A stretch of DNA of 64,000 nucleotides from UBA1426 sp052034085 (lineage in GTDB: Bacteria > Bacillota > Clostridia > Peptostreptococcales > Anaerovoracaceae). Made by a program: the position numbers and the translations under genes. The notes beneath the pieces are model-generated. The model saw only the letters and a list, made by a program, of their open reading frames with translations. It was not told where the DNA came from and searched no databases. Positions 8,992 through 16,778 of this stretch are shown here, piece by piece; the stretch's first letter is position 1, and every line of letters begins with the position of its first letter. The stretch spans positions 62,001-126,000 of the forward strand of contig JBPOJA010000011.1 of assembly GCA_052034085.1 (NCBI GenBank), read 5' to 3'.

Positions 8992-9724
8992 GGGGAAAAC
9001 AGCTGTAATCAGCGGCGGAAGCAGAGGTATAGGCAAAGCCATTGCTCTGGAATTCGCAAAAAATGGTGCTTCAGTTGCAATCATTTATGGCGGCAATGAT
9101 GAGAAAGCAAAAGAAACAGTAGACGAACTGGAAAAATCCGGTGTGAAGGCAAAAGCATATAAATGCGATGTGGCCTCTTTTGAAGGGAGCAAATCCACAA
9201 TCAAAGCTGTTTTGGAGGATTTCGGCAAGGTGGACATCCTTGTAAACAATGCCGGTATCACAAAAGATGGCCTGATATTAACCATGGATGAAAACAGTTT
9301 CGACCAGGTAATCAACATTAATCTTAAAGGGAGTTTTAACCTTATTAAGCACCTGTATTCGCCCATGATGAAACAAAGATCAGGTCGCATTATTAATATG
9401 GCATCCATTTCCGGGATGATGGGTAATGCGGGCCAGGCGAATTATGCAAGTGCAAAGGCCGGCTTGATTGGATTGACAAAAACGGTTGCAAAAGAGCTGG
9501 CCGGCCGCAATGTGACCTGCAATGCAATAGCCCCGGGCTTTATTGAAACTGACATGACGGATGCTTTGTCAGATAAGGTGAAGGAGGCATCACTTGCCAT
9601 GATTCCGATGAAGCGAATGGGCCGGCCCGAAGAAATTGCCAAGCTGGCGCTATTCCTGGCTTCTGACAACAGCAGTTATATTACAGGGGAAGTAATAAAA
9701 ATTGACGGAGGATTGTACATTTGA
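8984..9724 (+). CDS. fabG: 3-oxoacyl-ACP reductase
   Basis: A classical short-chain dehydrogenase (246 aa) that reduces 3-ketoacyl-ACP with NADPH. The cofactor motif is GGSRGIGKAIAL near the N-terminus, followed by NNAG. The active-site pair is Tyr154 and Lys158 in NYASAKAGL, and the ending GGLYI is normal for FabG. The start lies within the end of fabD after AAGGAGG. Its stop codon shares bases with the TTG start of fabF. Confidence 0.96.
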   Translation: MLKGKTAVISGGSRGIGKAIALEFAKNGASVAIIYGGNDEKAKETVDELEKSGVKAKAYKCDVASFEGSKSTIKAVLEDFGKVDILVNNAGITKDGLILTMDENSFDQVININLKGSFNLIKHLYSPMMKQRSGRIINMASISGMMGNAGQANYASAKAGLIGLTKTVAKELAGRNVTCNAIAPGFIETDMTDALSDKVKEASLAMIPMKRMGRPEEIAKLALFLASDNSSYITGEVIKIDGGLYI

Positions 9725-10953
9725 GAAGAGTTGTAATTACCGGAATGGGTGTGATCTCACCTATTGGCAACAGCATGGAAGAATTCGAAAACAATGTGCT
9801 TAACGGAAAATGTGGCATAGATTATATTACCCGTTTTGATACAGAGGATTTCAAAGTAAAGATTGCCGCAGAGGTTAAGGATTTTAATGAGCTTGACTTT
9901 ATTGACAAAGGCGATGCCAGAAGGATGGACAAATTTTCACAATATGCTATGGCAGCAGCAGTGCAGGCCGTTGATGCCAGCGGTATTGAAAGGAAAATTG
10001 CGCCCGAAAGACTGGGGGTATATGTAGGATCTGGAATAGGCGGGATGGACACGCTGATTTCAACCGTTGTTAAACAGCTTGAGGGAGGTCCCAGAAAAGT
10101 ATCCCCTCTGTTTATACCTATGATGATATCCAATATGGCCGCAGGAAATATTGCCATAAGATATCAGGCCAAGGGACCATGTCTGCCCGTAGTTACTGCC
10201 TGTGCAACATCATCCCATGCAATAGGTGAAGCCTACAGGGCAATCAAACATGGCTATGCAGACGGCATAATAGCAGGGGGCTCTGAAGCGGCCATCAACC
10301 CAGTGGCTCTTGCCGGCTTCACAAACAGTACAGCATTGTCCACCAGAAATGATCCACTTGACAGTTCAATTCCTTTTGACAAAAGAAGAGACGGTTTTGT
10401 AATGGGAGAAGGGGCTGCTGCCGTTGTTATGGAAGAATATGAGCACGCTGTAAGCAGGGGTGCAAGAATCATAGCGGAAGTTACAGGATATGGTAACAGT
10501 TGTGATGCCTATCACATTACCGCACCCCATCCCGATGCAGAAGGGGCTGTCAATGCCATTAAACAAGCTTTGGACGAAGCAAATTATTCTGAAGAAATGC
10601 AGATTTATTATAATGCGCACGGTACTTCAACTCCTTTAAACGACAAGGCCGAAACCGATGCTTTAAAGATCGTGCTGGGAGAGGAAAAAGCCGGATCAAT
10701 TCATATAAGCAGCACAAAATCAATGACGGGTCACATGCTGGGGGCGGCAGGAGCCGTGGAAGTGATTGCATGCTGCATAGCCTTGCAAAGAGGTGAAATC
10801 CCGCCTACCATAGGCTATAAAGAATTTGATCCGGACTGCGACCTCAATTATACGCCTTTAGTTAAAGTTAAAGCAGATGTGGATTTGGCCTTGTCAACTT
10901 CTTTGGGTTTCGGTGGACATAATGCGGTCATAGCATTAAAAAAAGGAGAATGA
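9721..10953 (+). CDS. fabF: 3-oxoacyl-ACP synthase II
   Basis: FabF (410 aa) carries out the elongating condensation of acyl-ACP with malonyl-ACP. The catalytic Cys161 lies in TACATSSH, and the two histidines are His300 in AHGTSTPLND and His338 in TGHMLGAAG. Translation starts at TTG, whose bases overlap the fabG TGA stop (TTGA), a common re-initiation arrangement. RRVVITGMGVISPIG confirms the N-terminus. Its end overlaps or closely abuts fabZ, depending on which fabZ start is used. Confidence 0.96.
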   Translation: MRRVVITGMGVISPIGNSMEEFENNVLNGKCGIDYITRFDTEDFKVKIAAEVKDFNELDFIDKGDARRMDKFSQYAMAAAVQAVDASGIERKIAPERLGVYVGSGIGGMDTLISTVVKQLEGGPRKVSPLFIPMMISNMAAGNIAIRYQAKGPCLPVVTACATSSHAIGEAYRAIKHGYADGIIAGGSEAAINPVALAGFTNSTALSTRNDPLDSSIPFDKRRDGFVMGEGAAAVVMEEYEHAVSRGARIIAEVTGYGNSCDAYHITAPHPDAEGAVNAIKQALDEANYSEEMQIYYNAHGTSTPLNDKAETDALKIVLGEEKAGSIHISSTKSMTGHMLGAAGAVEVIACCIALQRGEIPPTIGYKEFDPDCDLNYTPLVKVKADVDLALSTSLGFGGHNAVIALKKGE

Positions 10954-10958
10954 CAAAG

Positions 10959-11387
10959 ATGAACAGAGAAATCAGCAGAGAGGAAATAATGGAAATTCTG
11001 CCCCACAGAGATCCCATGCTTCTGGTGGACCGGGCTGTAGTTACAGATGAAGGAGAAGCCATAGGTTTTTATCTGGTAAAAGGAGATGAGTTTTTCCTCA
11101 GCGGACATTTTCCTGGAAATCCTGTAGTGCCCGGCGTCATACTTTTGGAAATGATGGCCCAATCCGCAGGAGTGCTCATGTCAGGCGAAACCGACGGACT
11201 TACCCCTTATTATACAGGACTTGACAATGTAAAATTCAGAAAGCCCGTGAAGCCGGGTGATCTATTGGAATTTCACTGCAAGATAAGTAATATAAAAAAA
11301 CCTTTTGTTTTTGCGGAAGGAAAAGGCTTTGTGGATGGGAAACTGTGTGTGTCATGCCGGTTTTCCTTTGCATTGACAAAGGGTTAA
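10959..11387 (+). CDS. fabZ: 3-hydroxyacyl-ACP dehydratase
   Basis: FabZ removes water from 3-hydroxyacyl-ACP. The hot-dog-fold product has ILPHRDPMLLVDR near the start and the catalytic pair His50 (SGHFPGNPVVPG) and Glu64 (LLEMMAQSAG). An in-frame ATG at 10950 would add three residues and overlap the fabF stop, but the ribosome site AAAGGAG ends only 1-2 bases before it. ATG 10959 is 10 bases away and gives the normal length of 142 aa. It is the last gene of the operon; accB, accC, accD and accA, which often surround fabZ in clostridia, are absent. Confidence 0.93.
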   Translation: MNREISREEIMEILPHRDPMLLVDRAVVTDEGEAIGFYLVKGDEFFLSGHFPGNPVVPGVILLEMMAQSAGVLMSGETDGLTPYYTGLDNVKFRKPVKPGDLLEFHCKISNIKKPFVFAEGKGFVDGKLCVSCRFSFALTKG

Positions 11388-11400
11388 TCCGTGATAGAAT
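11373..11400 (+). promoter_or_regulatory. Strong promoter inside the 3' end of fabZ
   Basis: TTGACA (11373-11378) lies within the last codons of fabZ. Sixteen bases later comes TAGAAT (11395-11400), preceded by TG one base upstream, which is an extended -10 element. It lies just before the E2-like gene at 11428, so that gene and the acyl-CoA synthetase can be transcribed apart from the MarR-controlled fab genes. Confidence 0.6.
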
Positions 11401-11427
11401 CTCATCAGCATAATTGCGGAGGGAAGA

Positions 11428-12270
11428 ATGAAGGCAAGAAGAGTAAGAGATTTAGATGCAATGCACAAGTTCATGCCTTATATTTTGAAAAAAAGGTGTG
11501 ACTCCGAAGCTTACATATTGGAAACCGTCGATGTGACTGAGGCTATGAAATATGTGAAAGCGAACAATTCAAAAGATAACGGGTATACCATGACTCTTTT
11601 TCATCTTATTATTGCCGCTTTGGCTAAAACCATAGTGCACAGACCCTACCTGAACAGATATATCTCAGGTAAGAGATTTTATGAAAGGGAAGAAGTGAGC
11701 TTTTCCTTCATCATAAAGAAGAAATTTCAGGATGCCGGAGAAGAGAGCATGATGATTCTAAGGACGGGAAAAGAAGGTACACTTGAAAAGATCAGCAGGG
11801 AGATATATTCAACTATAAACGAAGTAAAGCAGGAGGGTGGCAATAATTTAGATGGGGTTTTGGAGTTTCTTGTAAAACTGCCGCGCTTTCTCCTGATTTT
11901 TGTTGCTTTTGTTCTGAACGCCTTTGAATACTTCAATGTAATGCCCGAATCTCTTTCCCATATGGATCCCTACTATACCACAGTGCTTTTGTCCAATCTG
12001 GGAAGCATCAAGGTCGGGGCATCTTACCATCATCTGGTAGAATACGGCACCAATTCCATAGTTATTACCGTTGGTGAGGTTAGATGGGAGGACAGGGCAG
12101 CTGAAGACGGCAGCTCGGACAGAAGGGCTTTTATAGATCTTGGGGTCACCATCGATGAAAGAATAGCAGATGGATTCTATTTTTCTCAGTCAACTAAATT
12201 GCTCAGACACCTGATGGGAAATCCCCGATTGCTGGAAGAAAGTTTCGAGAACCAGGTGCAATATGATTAG
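11428..12270 (+). CDS. E2-like acyltransferase-fold protein (2-oxoacid dehydrogenase acyltransferase/CAT superfamily), altered active site
   Basis: A free-standing 280-aa protein resembling only the catalytic domain of dihydrolipoamide acyltransferases; there is no lipoyl domain and no peripheral-subunit-binding domain. The C-terminal part has the family layout: LSNLGSIKVG, then ITVGEV, then the active-site region IDERIADG. In E2 enzymes and chloramphenicol acetyltransferase that site is HxxxDG; here Glu244 occupies the histidine position while Asp248-Gly249 remain. A very hydrophobic segment (about residues 150-172, LPRFLLIFVAFVLNAFEYF) may bind membrane or lipid. It overlaps the acyl-CoA synthetase gene by 8 bases, so it may use or bind that enzyme's acyl-CoA. 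The substrate is unknown. Confidence 0.75.
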   Translation: MKARRVRDLDAMHKFMPYILKKRCDSEAYILETVDVTEAMKYVKANNSKDNGYTMTLFHLIIAALAKTIVHRPYLNRYISGKRFYEREEVSFSFIIKKKFQDAGEESMMILRTGKEGTLEKISREIYSTINEVKQEGGNNLDGVLEFLVKLPRFLLIFVAFVLNAFEYFNVMPESLSHMDPYYTTVLLSNLGSIKVGASYHHLVEYGTNSIVITVGEVRWEDRAAEDGSSDRRAFIDLGVTIDERIADGFYFSQSTKLLRHLMGNPRLLEESFENQVQYD

Positions 12271-13957
12271 TTCGCCATACAATTTAGAATACCCCGATTA
12301 CTCAATTTATGAGGTTTTGAACCGGAGTGCCGCAGCACACCCGGATTTATTTGCTTATGAATTTTTTGGAAACAAGGTAACATACAAAAAGCTTCTGGGA
12401 GAAGTGCAGACCTGCGCAAAAGGCTTGACGGCCTACGGTATAAAGGCCGGGGAAAGCGTCACTGTCTGCCTGCCTAATATTCCTCAGGCGGTAATAATTT
12501 TTTATGCACTGAGTTGCATTGGGGCTATAGCCAACATGATCCACCCACTGTCTCCGGAAGGAGAAATAGAGTTTTTCCTTAAAGAATCATCCAGTGTGGC
12601 AGCCATAACGCTGGACGCTTTTTATGGAAAATTTGTTGAACCAATGAAGAAAGCCGGCACTGAAAAACTAATTATAACGAGTGTTAAGGATAAATTGAGC
12701 GGATTCAGCAAATTAGGCTATAGTTTAACCAAGGGCAGAAAAATCAGGGAGGTTCCAAAAACAGAAAATGTAATTCTGTGGAAGGACCTGATGAGCGCTG
12801 AAAAGCCTATGTCAGACAGCTCTGGATCTGAAAGTGTTTTTGTTGATTCAAGGGGCAAAGATCCCGCTGTGATTCTTTACAGCGGAGGAACAACAGGCAA
12901 AACCAAGGGAATATTGTTGTCCAACCTGAATTTTAATGCTTTGGCTATGCAGACAACTTTTATGGGAGATTGTCTTTACCCCGGAATTACCATGTTATCC
13001 ATCATGCCGATTTTTCACGGATTTGGTCTTGGTATTGGGATACACACCATTATTTTAAACGGGGGCTGTTGTATTTTGATACCAAGTTTTTCCGCTGAAC
13101 GTTTTGCCGGCATGCTTAAAAAATATAAGCCAAACCTCATAGCAGGAGTGCCAACTCTCTTTGAAGCCTTGCTGCGCAGTGAAATTCCAAGAAGATTCGA
13201 TCTTGCACATTTGGAGGGTGTTTTCAGTGGAGGCGATACTCTTTCTGTAGAACTTAAGAAAAAAGTGGATGACTTTCTGGAAAAATACGGTGCCACGGTG
13301 CAAGTCAGAGAAGGATATGGTATGACGGAAAGCGTTACGGCCAGCTGTCTGGCCCCCAAAGATTTCAATAAACCCGGCAGCGTGGGAAAACCTTTCCCCG
13401 ACACAAACTATAAAATTGTCGGGCTTCATACTCTGAGAGAATTGCCTGCAGGCGAAGAAGGAGAGATTTGCGTCAACGGGCCAACACTTATGCTTGGTTA
13501 TCTTAACAACCCCAAAGAAACATCGCATACTTTACAGAAACATGAAGACGGCTTGACTTGGCTCCATACAGGCGATATTGGCTGTATCGATGAGGACGGA
13601 TTTGTATATTTCAGACAAAGGCTGAAAAGAATGATTGTTTCTTCAGGTTACTCTATTTACCCTTCGCAATTGGAGAACATCATCGATGCTCATCCGGCTG
13701 TGCTTACATCTACGGTAATAGGGGTGGATGATCCTTATAAAAAACAGAAGGTCAAAGCCTTTATTGTGTTGAAACCTGAATTTGAGGCGGATGACGAAAT
13801 TAAAAAAAGTATTGAGGAACATTGTAAAAATAATATTGCCAGATATGCTATGCCTTACGAATTCGAATACAGGAAATCTCTTCCGAAAACACTGGTGGGT
13901 AAAGTAGCATACACAATTCTGGAAGAAGAGGAGCGAAACAAAATTTATAACAGATGA
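12263..13957 (+). CDS. AMP-forming acyl-CoA synthetase / long-chain fatty acid-CoA ligase-like
   Basis: The 564-aa product belongs to the ANL superfamily, which activates carboxylates to acyl-AMP and then to thioesters. The ATP loop is YSGGTTGKTKG (Tyr206 onward). Later motifs are REGYGMTE, the hinge region GDIGCIDEDGFVYFRQRLKR, and the C-terminal catalytic Lys547 in PKTLVGKV. The ATG lies inside the stop region of the E2-like gene (ATGATTAG). Its position behind the fab operon suggests activation of fatty acids, perhaps exogenous ones, but the chain length cannot be read from sequence. A two-way terminator follows about 20 bases after the stop. Confidence 0.9.
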   Translation: MISSPYNLEYPDYSIYEVLNRSAAAHPDLFAYEFFGNKVTYKKLLGEVQTCAKGLTAYGIKAGESVTVCLPNIPQAVIIFYALSCIGAIANMIHPLSPEGEIEFFLKESSSVAAITLDAFYGKFVEPMKKAGTEKLIITSVKDKLSGFSKLGYSLTKGRKIREVPKTENVILWKDLMSAEKPMSDSSGSESVFVDSRGKDPAVILYSGGTTGKTKGILLSNLNFNALAMQTTFMGDCLYPGITMLSIMPIFHGFGLGIGIHTIILNGGCCILIPSFSAERFAGMLKKYKPNLIAGVPTLFEALLRSEIPRRFDLAHLEGVFSGGDTLSVELKKKVDDFLEKYGATVQVREGYGMTESVTASCLAPKDFNKPGSVGKPFPDTNYKIVGLHTLRELPAGEEGEICVNGPTLMLGYLNNPKETSHTLQKHEDGLTWLHTGDIGCIDEDGFVYFRQRLKRMIVSSGYSIYPSQLENIIDAHPAVLTSTVIGVDDPYKKQKVKAFIVLKPEFEADDEIKKSIEEHCKNNIARYAMPYEFEYRKSLPKTLVGKVAYTILEEEERNKIYNR

Positions 13958-13977
13958 ACATTTTGTTTAAGAAGATA

Positions 13978-14009
13978 AAAAGGCTTGCAGAAATACCTGC
14001 AAGCCTTTT
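13978..14009. terminator. Bidirectional terminator between the acyl-CoA synthetase and the tRNA genes
   Basis: AAAAGGCTTGCAG (13978-13990) and CTGCAAGCCTTTT (13997-14009) form a perfect 13-bp stem with a 6-base loop. T-runs on both strands make it suitable for ending the plus-strand acyl-CoA synthetase mRNA and the minus-strand tRNA transcript, which meet here. Confidence 0.88.
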
Positions 14010-14010
14010 G

Positions 14011-14087
14011 TGGTCGGAGCGACAGGATTCGAACCTGCGGCCTTTTGACCCCCAGTCAAACGCGCTACCAAACTGCGCCACGCCCCG
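14011..14087 (-). tRNA. tRNA-Pro (anticodon GGG)
   Basis: Read on the minus strand, a full cloverleaf is visible. The acceptor stem CGGGGCG pairs with CGCTCCG, the anticodon loop CTGGGGG gives GGG, and the T arm is GCAGG-TTCGAAT-CCTGT. The 3' CCA is encoded. The gene is 77 bases long, 9 bases from the tRNA-Leu gene, and probably transcribed after it. Confidence 0.96.
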
Positions 14088-14096
14088 CAAAAAAAG

Positions 14097-14183
14097 TGGT
14101 GCCGACGATCGGGGTCGAACCGATACGGTGTTGCCACCACGGGATTTTGAGTCCCGCACGTCTGCCAATTCCATCACGTCGGC
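14097..14183 (-). tRNA. tRNA-Leu (anticodon CAA)
   Basis: Minus-strand gene of 87 bases with the long variable arm of leucine tRNAs (TGGTGGCAACACCG region). The acceptor stem GCCGACG pairs with CGTCGGC, the anticodon loop CTCAAAA gives CAA (reads UUG), and CCA is encoded. It is the upstream member of a two-tRNA unit ending at the hairpin at 13978-14009. Confidence 0.96.
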
Positions 14184-14234
14184 ACAGCAAAGTTATGATA
14201 GCACAGGCAGAAATAGAAAGCAAGAAAAAAACCT

Positions 14235-14262
14235 TTGCAAAAATTCATATTTTCTGTATAAT
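14235..14262 (+). promoter_or_regulatory. Promoter of yajC
   Basis: TTGCAA (14235-14240) is followed after 16 bases by a perfect TATAAT (14257-14262). It lies 30 bases before the yajC start, directed away from the divergent tRNA genes. Confidence 0.65.
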
Positions 14263-14291
14263 GCACTATAGTACCTAATAGGAGGATAAAG

Positions 14292-14747
14292 ATGCAAACA
14301 CTTTACCAGATGATGCCATTAGTTCTGTTGATAGGAATTATGTATGTCCTGTTAATCAGACCCCAGAAAAAGAAAGAAAAGGCAATAAATGCCATGCGCA
14401 GTGCCGTAAAGGCCGGTGACGACATTATCACCATAGGCGGAATAATCGGAAAGGTTACCAGAGTTAAAGATGACTCTTTAACAATACAAATTGGCGCAGA
14501 TAAGACCAAGATGGAAATTACCAGATGGGCAGTTTCCAAGATTGTCGAAGAAGGTGACGAGGCCCCGGCTTCGAGAACGGGAAGAACCAGATCTGCATTC
14601 GCCAAAAAGCAGGAAGAGCCTGCAGAGAAAAAACCGCGTAGAAGGCTGGACAGAGAAAGCGATGTAGAACCAATCATACCGGATCCTGTTTCTGAGACAT
14701 CGGATGTAGCAGAAAATGTTGAACCATCCGAATCAGAAGACCTGTAA
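14292..14747 (+). CDS. yajC: Preprotein translocase subunit YajC
   Basis: YajC is a small accessory protein of the SecDF-YajC complex. The 151-aa product has one N-terminal membrane helix (about residues 7-23), the family signature LLIRPQKKKEKA, and a cytoplasmic beta domain (GDDIITIGGIIGKVTRV). A charged, low-complexity tail of about 55 residues is longer than usual. GGAGG lies 6 bases before the ATG. Here it forms its own transcription unit with promoter and terminator. In many bacteria secD/secF follow directly; in this window secDF is about 9.9 kb downstream. Confidence 0.95.
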   Translation: MQTLYQMMPLVLLIGIMYVLLIRPQKKKEKAINAMRSAVKAGDDIITIGGIIGKVTRVKDDSLTIQIGADKTKMEITRWAVSKIVEEGDEAPASRTGRTRSAFAKKQEEPAEKKPRRRLDRESDVEPIIPDPVSETSDVAENVEPSESEDL

Positions 14748-14776
14748 CATAATTGCTGTAGATACTCCGATACCTT

Positions 14777-14805
14777 AATCTCCCGCAGACAGCGGGAGAT
14801 TTTTT
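14777..14805 (+). terminator. Rho-independent terminator of yajC
   Basis: AATCTCCCGC (14777-14786) and GCGGGAGATT (14792-14801) form a 10-bp GC-rich stem with loop AGACA, followed by a T-run to 14805. It separates yajC from the transport and signalling block. Confidence 0.92.
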
Positions 14806-14832
14806 CATGAGAAAATTTGATTATTCTGAAAA

Positions 14833-14872
14833 TTTAAGGATTTTTTAAGGTTAGATTTAACGATTCTTAAAG
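14833..14872 (+). promoter_or_regulatory. Tandem repeats near 11-bp spacing, likely OmpR-type response-regulator box
   Basis: Four related heptamers lie in tandem: TTTAAGG (14833), TTTAAGG (14844), TTTAACG (14856) and CTTAAAG (14866), at steps of 11, 12 and 10 bases. Spacing near 11 bp is the usual signature of OmpR/PhoB-family binding. A possible -10 box (CATAAT, 14885-14890) follows, and there is no good -35, as at activator-dependent promoters. The nearest candidate regulator is encoded at 18489-19211. The binding itself is inferred. Confidence 0.6.
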
Positions 14873-14929
14873 AATTAATGATATCATAATAATGTAAATC
14901 GGAGTCTTAGTAGTGAAAGGAGGTTCTAT

Positions 14930-15190
14930 ATGAGACCGGATGATATGAAAATGTCGGGCAAAGCCAAGCTGATATGGATTCTGCTGCTGGTAGGATTCAT
15001 GATTATGGAGTTTCCCGGCATACTGTTCTACAAGGATTTATCAGAGCCATATATTTTCGGATTCCCATTCATTTACTCATTCAATCTCATTATGTGGGCT
15101 TATATGGTGGTGGTAGTCCTTTTCGCCTACTTATCGAACTGGGGTGAACCTGTTCAGGGCGAAAAAAATCAGGGAGGTGACAAACAATGA
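14930..15190 (+). CDS. Small membrane protein, DUF3311-like partner of a sodium:solute symporter
   Basis: An 86-aa protein with two membrane helices (about residues 13-32 and 46-67) and a hydrophilic tail. Size, topology and position directly before an SSF transporter match DUF3311 proteins such as the YhjC-YhjB pair of Bacillus subtilis. Its role is probably as an accessory subunit of the symporter; no biochemical function is established. AAAGGAGG lies 6 bases before the ATG, and the stop overlaps the symporter start by four bases. Confidence 0.75.
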   Translation: MRPDDMKMSGKAKLIWILLLVGFMIMEFPGILFYKDLSEPYIFGFPFIYSFNLIMWAYMVVVVLFAYLSNWGEPVQGEKNQGGDKQ

Positions 15191-16686
15191 GTCAGAACGT
15201 AATTGCACTTTCCGTAATCGGATTTTTTATGATTTTCCCGCTTGCAATAGGATTTTTAGCAAGAAGTCAATCCAGAGCAACTGCTGAAGACTATTTCATT
15301 CAGTCCAGGGCTATGGGAGGAATAGCAGTATTCTTTTCGGTGGCGGCAACCTGGTGGAGTGCATTTGCTTTCCTGGGTTCCAACGGTTATTTCTATACAA
15401 CAGGGCCTATGTACTGGACAGCCATCGCCTGGAATATTCTCTTTGGCGTTATGTATTTCGGCGTAGGTAAAAAGATATGGTACATGGGAAAACTGAACCA
15501 CTATATTACAGCTACGGATTTCTTTAAACACCAATACGGATCAATCGGGCTTGGTAATTTTGTGGCTGTAATCATGATTGTATGTACAGTACCTTATCTT
15601 CAGATTCAGCTCTCCGGCGGCGCCTATCTTATCCAGGTTGCATCGGGTGAATTAATACCCTATGCCATGGCAGCCATGCTTTTCTATCTGGTAATAATTA
15701 TATATGTATGGGCAGGAGGCATCCGTGCCATTGCCTGGTGCGATATTTTTTATGGGGTGCTGCTGTTCTTTGGAATGGTCTTTGCGGGATTCTATGTGGC
15801 GAGTCTGGTGGGCGGTCCGGCTGTCATGTTCCACAAACTGGAGCAGGTATTCCCCGGTCATACGACTTTGACAGGCTTAAGGTGGATGAACTGGATTTCA
15901 ATGTTTATTATTACCCCCGTGGGCTCCTTCATGGGGCCTCAGCTCTGGGCACGTTTCTATGCGGCCAAATCAGCCAGGACATTTGATTTTATGCCATTCT
16001 TATTGGGCGTTGCCGCTATCGCATACATAGGTTCAATGCTTACAGGAAACTCAGGAAAACTGCTTTATCCTGAAGTGACAGAGCTTGTTAATGGAAATGC
16101 GGATTATATCCTGCCTACTGTATTATTTAATCATGCTCCGTTCTTCCTGGGGTCTATTCTGATGGCCTGCGGTGCCGCTGCAGCGATGTCGACGGCCAAT
16201 GCTCAGGTTCTTGCTATGTCGACTGTTTATACCATGGATATTCACAGAAAATACATCAACAAGAATATGACTCACAGCAAGACAATCTGGGTGGGCCGCT
16301 GGTCGCTGCTTTTCTTCTCTGCAGCAGCTTATATAATGGCTTTATATGTACCCGGGCTTCTGGTAACCATTGGACTTGTGGCTCTTGGAGGAACTGCTCA
16401 GGTTATGGTGCCGACATGCGGAGCTTTGTTCTGGAAACGTTCAACGGTAGCCGGAGCGGCTTCGGGCCTGGTTGTAGGCCTTGGTTTGCTTGTATTATTC
16501 ACTTTCAGCCCGATAAAGGCTCCCGGGCCGTTTGTTTCAGGCGGTGCAGCACTTCTTGCACTAATATGCAACCTGATTGTATTCGTGGTGGTTTCCAGCG
16601 TCACCACACCAAGACCTGAAAAACTGATGAATGAGCTTAAACAGCAGTACTCAGATTTCTATCATCAGGTCAATATGTATGACTAA
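15187..16686 (+). CDS. Sodium:solute symporter family (SSF) transporter 1
   Basis: A 499-aa polytopic membrane protein with about 13 hydrophobic helices. Features shared with the SSF family include the early RATAEDYFIQSRAMGG segment, ATWWSAFAFLG, VWAGGIRAIAWCD, and AMSTANAQVLAMSTVYTMD in the sodium-site helix. It overlaps the DUF3311 gene by four bases and is followed by a strong terminator. The substrate is unknown; the family carries organic acids, sugars, amino acids and similar solutes. The paralogue at 21052 is alike throughout, so the two probably arose by duplication. Confidence 0.9.
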   Translation: MSQNVIALSVIGFFMIFPLAIGFLARSQSRATAEDYFIQSRAMGGIAVFFSVAATWWSAFAFLGSNGYFYTTGPMYWTAIAWNILFGVMYFGVGKKIWYMGKLNHYITATDFFKHQYGSIGLGNFVAVIMIVCTVPYLQIQLSGGAYLIQVASGELIPYAMAAMLFYLVIIIYVWAGGIRAIAWCDIFYGVLLFFGMVFAGFYVASLVGGPAVMFHKLEQVFPGHTTLTGLRWMNWISMFIITPVGSFMGPQLWARFYAAKSARTFDFMPFLLGVAAIAYIGSMLTGNSGKLLYPEVTELVNGNADYILPTVLFNHAPFFLGSILMACGAAAAMSTANAQVLAMSTVYTMDIHRKYINKNMTHSKTIWVGRWSLLFFSAAAYIMALYVPGLLVTIGLVALGGTAQVMVPTCGALFWKRSTVAGAASGLVVGLGLLVLFTFSPIKAPGPFVSGGAALLALICNLIVFVVVSSVTTPRPEKLMNELKQQYSDFYHQVNMYD

Positions 16687-16716
16687 ATGACACTCCGAAG
16701 AAGTTGGAATTATTAC

Positions 16717-16744
16717 AAAATCCCCCTTTTAAAAGGGGGATTTT
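16717..16744. terminator. Bidirectional terminator between symporter 1 and the amidohydrolase
   Basis: A perfect 28-base palindrome: AAAATCCCCCTTTT followed directly by its reverse complement, with T-runs on both strands. It lies between convergent genes (plus-strand symporter ending at 16686, minus-strand amidohydrolase ending at 16779). Confidence 0.9.
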
Positions 16745-16778
16745 CATGCACAACGATTAATAATAATATTGGCATATT

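Noticed and set aside
14011..14183. tRNA pair as an integration site for the following transport block
   Set aside because: No duplicated tRNA 3' end or integrase is found near the block's right border, and yajC with its own promoter lies between the tRNAs and the block.
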